The position numbers and the translations under genes are program-made. Shown here piece after piece: positions 59,608-64,000 of a stretch of 64,000 nt of DNA. The DNA is from Lycium barbarum. Lineage: Eukaryota > Streptophyta > Magnoliopsida > Solanales > Solanaceae. Every line of letters starts with the position of its first letter. Position 1 is the stretch's first letter. Where the stretch lies: assembly GCF_019175385.1 (NCBI RefSeq), contig NC_083346.1:84768543-84832542 (forward strand), given 5' to 3'. The notes under the pieces were generated by a model. It saw only the letters and a program-made list of their open reading frames with translations, ran no database searches and was not told the DNA's origin.

Positions 59608-60007
59608 CAAATAATGTGCAATTTTACAAAGAAAATCACTAATACAAGAGAAATCGAAGCAGATTAAAGACAAATCAGCTAAGGTCGATACAAATTGCAG
59701 TAAAAAAATTGAGATACCAACACAAAACCCTAGGTAATTGAGAACCCTAACACATATCGATGCAGGTCACGAAAACCCTAGAAATCGATAAATCGAAGAT
59801 GAGATTGAAAATGTATAGGAACGAAGTTACCGATCCTCTTTTGTAACTGAAAGAGGCACAATCTTCGCGAAAACCCTAACGAGCCACACCTTAGCGAAGC
59901 CAAATCGCGAACATCATCGAAATCAAAACTTGGAATGAAATTGAGCAATGAAACCAATATTTATAGCATCGGAGACGATAATGGAGCCAACATTCACGAT
60001 ATTCCGG

Positions 60008-60019
60008 GCTCTGATACCA
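60008..60019 (-). other. copia primer-binding site, initiator tRNA-Met
   Basis: The minus strand reads TGGTATCAGAGC directly next to the 5' LTR with no spacer. Confidence 0.92.
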
Positions 60020-60277
60020 TGTTAGCAGCAGAATTATTGATTAACAATGAAGAATACCAAATCGATTTTGGGGAGAAAGAAGAGAAAAATATTATTGATG
60101 ATATCCCTAAATGAGAGGAAAAATATGATTACATAATAAGTGGGCCAATTCTCTTATATGGACCCAATACTAACACCACTACCATAATACATAATGGGTC
60201 AAGCCCGGTACAAATAATAAAATCAAAAATGCATAATATGGTTCAATCAATTCGGACTAGGAGGAATAATTCCAACA
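60020..60277 (-). repeat. copia 5' LTR, intact
   Basis: Plus strand from TGTTAGCAGCAGAATTATTG to AATAATTCCAACA, 258 bp. It preserves the uninterrupted target of gypsy-1 (ATATGGTTCAATCAATTCGG at 60237-60256). Confidence 0.94.
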
Positions 60278-60356
60278 AAAAGATGTCATTATATGCATTC
60301 AATCAATGTTGTAGATTGACTACACCGCAAGCCTACAAAATATGGATGATGACGAT

Positions 60357-60712
60357 ACTGGCGGAGTCAGAAATTTTGTTAAGGGTGTTAAAACTTAGGC
60401 AAGTAATTTTTTTAAAAAAGAATGGGCGCACCGAATTTTTTATTTATTTAAAAAATGACTTTAAGATTTGTTTATTTGAAATAAGATTAAAAAGAAATAT
60501 AAAAGTCAAACAGAGACATGTTGTGAGTTGGTGCATGTAGTTTTGCTTTTTAAAAGAGTAATATGCTAACAACCTCAACTGCTAGACTACCTTCTGCAGC
60601 TGTTTCAAGGGTGTTCAAAACATCATATATTTTGACATAAGACAGTATTTCACCTATATATACAGTGTAAGTTTTTGGTAAAGAGTGTTCAGGCTGTAGC
60701 TCCGCCCCTAGA
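60357..60712. mobile_element. Possible hAT-like MITE, about 350 bp
   Basis: The left end ACTGGCGGAGTCAG and right end TAGCTCCGCCCCTAG are imperfect inverted repeats around GGCGGAG. ATGACGAT before it and ATGACGAC after it could be an 8-bp TSD with one change. The interior is AT-rich and non-coding. Confidence 0.4.
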
Positions 60713-61012
60713 TGACGACATGTTAATTGATGTAGTTGCTACCAAAAATGTTCCAAGGATAGCTAAATGGGGACTATGGTAGAATTTAATATAATAATTT
60801 ATTAGCAATAATGTCTATGCTACAACTAAGTTATTCACCCATTTCATAAACAGTTCTAATTAACATAGAAATAATCTCTAATCGAATGGAGATATATACT
60901 TTTGATTCTAAAATATCCCACTTAAACCATATGCAAATTGATAATTGGTGAAATGGTTGTCTTTTGCGAAGTGTATATACACCATGAAACACATAAATAG
61001 AAAAGGGTGTAC

Positions 61013-61093
61013 CTCCTTCAAATCTATTAGAGTAGCCATGGTAGAACTAAATTGTAGTCTTTTGTTTTTGCTGTTGCTTTGTACTTTCTCCAT
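61013..61093 (-). CDS. Candidate first exon, 27 codons, unrecognised
   Basis: ATG at 61091-61093; the minus strand reads MEKVQSNSKNKRLQFSSTMA, then TLIDLKE, ending at a GTACAC donor match (61012-61007) in phase 0. The last exon at 44407-44532 also starts in phase 0 on the same strand, so the two could belong together across a 16.5-kb intron filled by the copia/gypsy nest. There is no homology to support it. The ORF reads on past the donor to 60908, so it may equally be chance. Confidence 0.22.
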
Positions 61094-61416
61094 TGCTATT
61101 CAATCATGATGATGAACTTAAGTTTAGCCCTCAATTACATAGAATTATTTGGATGACCCTTAATCTTCTATAAGATAATTACTTTGCTATTAAATGTTAA
61201 AGATGAACATGTCTACCCCTCAAACTTTTAGCATTTTCTTGCTGACCCTTAATCTTACATCGGTTCATCACTAACTGCAACATTAAGTAGGAATATTGAA
61301 TAAGCCAGGGAAATGTGTACTTAAGAGAATTAAGAGGTGTAATTAAGTGAATTAAGAGAGTGACTTTTGGATTATCTAATATGCCATACATTAATTTTAA
61401 AATGAGGAAAGAATTC

Positions 61417-61505
61417 AAAAAAAGGAGAAAAAAGATAAATGGTATTCTAAGCCATAGAGAGGTGTCACATCACCTTGTATATGCCTAGCTTTATAATATA
61501 TATAT
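61417..61505 (+). repeat. Dispersed repeat end, hairpin plus CTAG, copy 2
   Basis: Matches 22036-22125: AAAAAAGGAGAAAAAAGATA, AGGTGTCACATCACCT, TATGCCTAGCTTTATA. Similarity stops to the left of about 61417. Confidence 0.45.
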
Positions 61506-62955
61506 ATTTGTTATTTCTATGTTGATTAGTTAATTTTTTATTGGCATAGTGGTTGCACCGAGTGAATCATGACATTTTGCTAGATCCTTCAAGTCTTGCA
61601 AGTTGTGAGTGCAATTTCACATTTTGACTTTTTTTGTTATCACAGGGTTAATATTTCTTTCTTAGGTCTCTCTCTTACTGATTATTTTCATATGTGAATT
61701 ATTTTTTCTATTTGTGTTATGATTTATGTGAAAAATGGGATTCTTTGTTTCCGCTTCAATGATACGTTTGTTGATGTATCTTTAGCATTGAAAGATACGA
61801 TTTTGAAGTGTTGGTTGATCTATTCTTTTAGAAGTTGCTTAAATTTGCAAATTTGCATCCCCAAAAAAGATTTGGCTCAATGAAATTTCTAAAAGATCTT
61901 CGCAAACAATTAGATAGCTTTTCGTAAACAAATAGGTCTCCAAAATCTTTTCTTTAAGGAGAGATTTGGAACGAATAGACAGTCTTCTGAATTTTCCTTG
62001 GCAATTAGACTTCTGATTACTGTATTTCTGTGCAGATGAATATAAATACTAACCGGACTCGAATATTAGTTAATGTCAGCTTCATGCGTTTTTACCATTT
62101 ACAAGGGTGAATTCATTTCTCATTGCATTGTGTTAAATTTAATTGAAGAAATGGAAGCAATATAGTAAAAGAAATGTAAATAAAGCATGTGGAGAGGAGA
62201 GTGTAGAGATTTTCTCACTCAAGTGTATCCTATATTACTTCACATGCCTCGATTTATACTATTAAATATAGGGTTACAAATTTTTTTATCTTAAAATGAC
62301 ATTTTCCATTGAGATCGTAGAGGAGGTTATGGAGGGTTGAAAGTTACCAAGACAATGGTAAGGTGTTGTGGGGGTTACGTAAATAATGGAGAAGGGTAGT
62401 GGAGTTATATTTGTGTACTTAACATTCATAAGTAAATATAACTTATAACATTCCCCGTTGGATGTTCAATAATGGAGTTAAAATCTCACTAAGAAAAAAT
62501 CTCATGGAAAAAATCATAGTGAAGGAAAATAGTACACATATTTTATAATACACATAGATAGTTGCCTCATTAAAAACTATTGGATGTTGGGTATGGGTCA
62601 TGGGTTTCTCCATGTGGAAAGACCCCACCCTTTATAAAAGAGGTCAGATAAAGATAACTTCTCTAGAGAAGTTACTACGCGTTGAAGTGTAGTTGGACCA
62701 GTTTCTTAGTTAACTATTATTCACTCCCCTTCAAATAAGGGGATTTTGGTCTTCGGCAAAAGGACTCCGACATAAAATAGAGAAGCAAGAAGTTCTCTTT
62801 TCTTCTTCTTCTTCTTCTTCCACATTAACACATAAAAAAGACATTTAGTTTGTGGTAATTTCTGCTTTATTTCCAAGAGATTCAAAGTGGAGTTTGGAGC
62901 AATTTTCTAGGTTGTGATATTTACTCAACTGCATTAACAGGTACATAAATCTTGT

Positions 62956-63251
62956 TGTCACGACCCAAACATTATAAGCTGTGATGACACATATTTTCCA
63001 ATCGATAGGTATGCCAACCCCAATTATTATCGTATAATAAATTAAATAAGCGGAAGAATATAAGAGAAAAGACAAATATCAAAATACTAAGTCTTTATAA
63101 TAGAAAATGCGGAAAACATAATACAAATCCACCCAAGGTTGGTGTCATTAGTGCAAGAGCCTCAAATAATAATAAGTATACCTCTAAAATTATGGAAATG
63201 TTGTCCGGATACTAAACAAAAGATAAAATGATAAACCTGATAGAATGAAAC
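62956..63251 (-). mobile_element. 3' end of an antisense gypsy-type LTR, interrupted
   Basis: The plus strand starts TGTCACGACCCAAACATTAT, the reverse complement of an LTR end in GGGTCGTGACA. It is cut at 63251 by another LTR of the same orientation. The remainder should lie right of the window. Confidence 0.55.
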
Positions 63252-64000
63252 TGTCACACCCCAAAACGGAGGGGTGGGACCGGCACCTGGGCCTTACTTG
63301 TCGAGCACTAACCTATAGTACTTAATGATCTAACCTAACAATAATAAGGGCAGACAAGTCCGACATATGATAGCAGAATAGTAAAAAAGATCCTATCAAA
63401 GAACAACACTCGAGACATAAGCGTGCATATATAAATATATCTATGGCCGACGAGGCCACCATGGAAACTGTACAACAAAACAGAGGCCGATGAGGCCACA
63501 CGTTACTACTATACATAAGACATATGTCTACAAGCCTCTAAGAGTATGATGACTGTCATAAAGTCAGGACAGGGCTCTGCTATACCCAAAATATATATAC
63601 CATAGCATACCGACACTATATGGCAACCCCAGAGGAATGGAGTAGGCCAACCAATCGCTGAGCTGGGCAACCTACTGGGGAGGGCCGTCTGTCTACCTGG
63701 ATGGGCAGGCATGAAATGCAGCATCCCCCGACAAAAGGGACGTCAGTATGAATTAATGTACTGAGTATGTTTGGTAAGAAAAACATATATGAAACATCAA
63801 TGTAAATAGATAAATGAAGAGATCAACCTAAAACAATGCCACTGAGGGTGTATGACATGCATGGTTATATATATATATATATATACACACACCCCCCCCC
63901 CCACACACACATACTGGTATCCTCATATATATATCAAGCTGCTCTATGGGGCTAATCATCATAACATGCCCAACTGATTAGTGGTGTGATACACACACAC
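63252..64000 (-). mobile_element. Antisense Ty3/gypsy LTR, open at the right window edge
   Basis: The plus strand starts TGTCACACCCCAAAACGG and GGGACCGGCACCTGGGCC, matching the 3' terminal region of gypsy LTRs. The hairpin box lies at about 63690-63770 (GCAGCATCCCCCGACAAAAG, GGACGTCAGTATG, TACTGAGTATG). The five bases before it are GAAAC, the predicted TSD. It also has a TA/CA/C low-complexity tract (63866-63915). Confidence 0.7.
63866..63915. repeat. TA, CA and C microsatellite in the LTR
   Basis: TATATATA followed by CACACA, a run of about 13 C, then ACACACACAC. A further CA run is at 63989-64000. Confidence 0.8.

Larger units (their letters stand above)
44630..60277 (-). mobile_element. 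Ty1/copia element, antisense, TSD AAAAG, host of gypsy-1
   Basis: LTRs are 60020-60277 (5', 258 bp) and 44630-44856 plus 55036-55068 (3', about 260 bp, split by gypsy-1). AAAAG flanks the element (44625-44629 and 60278-60282). The PBS (60008-60019) abuts the 5' LTR. The internal 5 kb carries gag, protease, integrase and RT/RNase H in copia order. The two LTRs differ at about 15 of 258 sites (about 6%), so it is much older than gypsy-1. Coding regions are broken by stops and shifts, and the RT active site is lost. Without gypsy-1 it is about 5.5 kb. Confidence 0.95.
60283..62955. other. Intergenic or intronic stretch, no confident gene
   Basis: It may be intron or upstream part of the gene whose last exon is 44407-44532. 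It holds a possible MITE (60357-60712), a candidate exon (61013-61093), a dispersed repeat (61417-61505) and a stretch at about 62150-62830. That stretch has ACATTCCCCGTTGGATG and GCCTCATTAAAAACTATTGG, sequence that reminds me of retrotransposon leader regions but without LTRs or coding sequence. A TTC microsatellite lies at about 62798-62820. Confidence 0.4.

Noticed and set aside
60720..60785. Plus-strand stretch reading MLIDVVATKNVPRIAKWGLW
   Set aside because: It looks protein-like for about 20 codons but ends at once in a stop and has no exon borders; the upstream side is the possible MITE. Not enough to call a gene fragment.
62150..62830. A second copia-like element
   Set aside because: ACATTCCCCGTTGGATG and GCCTCATTAAAAAC remind me of retrotransposon leaders, but there are no LTRs, PBS or coding sequence to support it.
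988..64000. CRISPR array or bacterial defence system
   Set aside because: The tandem arrays are diverged minisatellites inside plant LTRs, without unique spacers or cas genes. Gene structure and repeats are plant-type.

Overview
The window looks like nuclear DNA of a dicot plant, most probably a Solanaceae species with a large genome. It is AT-rich, the one clear host gene has introns, and about three quarters of the bases belong to nested transposable elements. The Ty3/gypsy LTRs that run from TGTTACACCTCGG to GGGTCGTGACA are of a type I associate with Solanaceae; the species itself cannot be fixed from the sequence. I see no rRNA, tRNA, CRISPR or bacterial-type feature.

Layout. 1-6580: a sense Ty3/gypsy LTR, open at the left edge, carries an antisense solo LTR (988-4635, TSD GTATG) and abuts an antisense LTR fragment (6085-6580). 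6581-9875: intergenic. 9876-13871: the only confident host gene, a five-exon minus-strand gene for an ENTH/VHS protein of the MTV1/tepsin family (694 aa, all introns phase 0), with a 142-bp tandem duplication and a MITE just upstream of its ATG. 14897-17486: two non-autonomous DNA elements with long inverted repeats, one with a 9-bp TSD of Mutator type. 17699-20609: a solo LTR (TSD TCACC). 22955-about 41926: a 5'-truncated L1-type LINE (RT, zinc finger, RNase H) split by a complete antisense Ty3/gypsy element (23996-37229, TSD CTGGG), which is itself split in its protease codons by a solo LTR (30047-33031, TSD CCGGA); a further solo LTR (38037-40599, TSD GTATC) sits in the LINE. 42351-43623: a TIR element. 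44407-44532: a terminal exon of an unrecognised minus-strand gene. 44630-60277: an antisense Ty1/copia element (TSD AAAAG) whose left LTR was split by a young Ty3/gypsy element (44857-55030, TSD GGTTC, equal 2478-bp LTRs about 0.7% different). 60283-62955: intergenic with small repeats. 62956-64000: two antisense LTR starts, one inside the other, open at the right edge.

How the parts relate. The Ty3/gypsy elements are chromovirus-like (gag, protease, RT, RNase H, integrase, chromodomain-like tail) and prime from initiator tRNA-Met. All their pol genes are broken, so every element here now depends on help in trans or is dead. Their LTRs share a modular plan: a 5' terminus, an array of ACGGNCCGT inverted repeats, a leader ending in a strong 5' splice-donor match, a mid-LTR tandem array, and a conserved two-hairpin box before the 3' end. 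In both complete elements a good 3' splice acceptor lies 1-2 nt before the gag ATG, so a leader intron that removes the PBS is possible. This leader intron and the palindrome array are the best candidates in the window for something undescribed.
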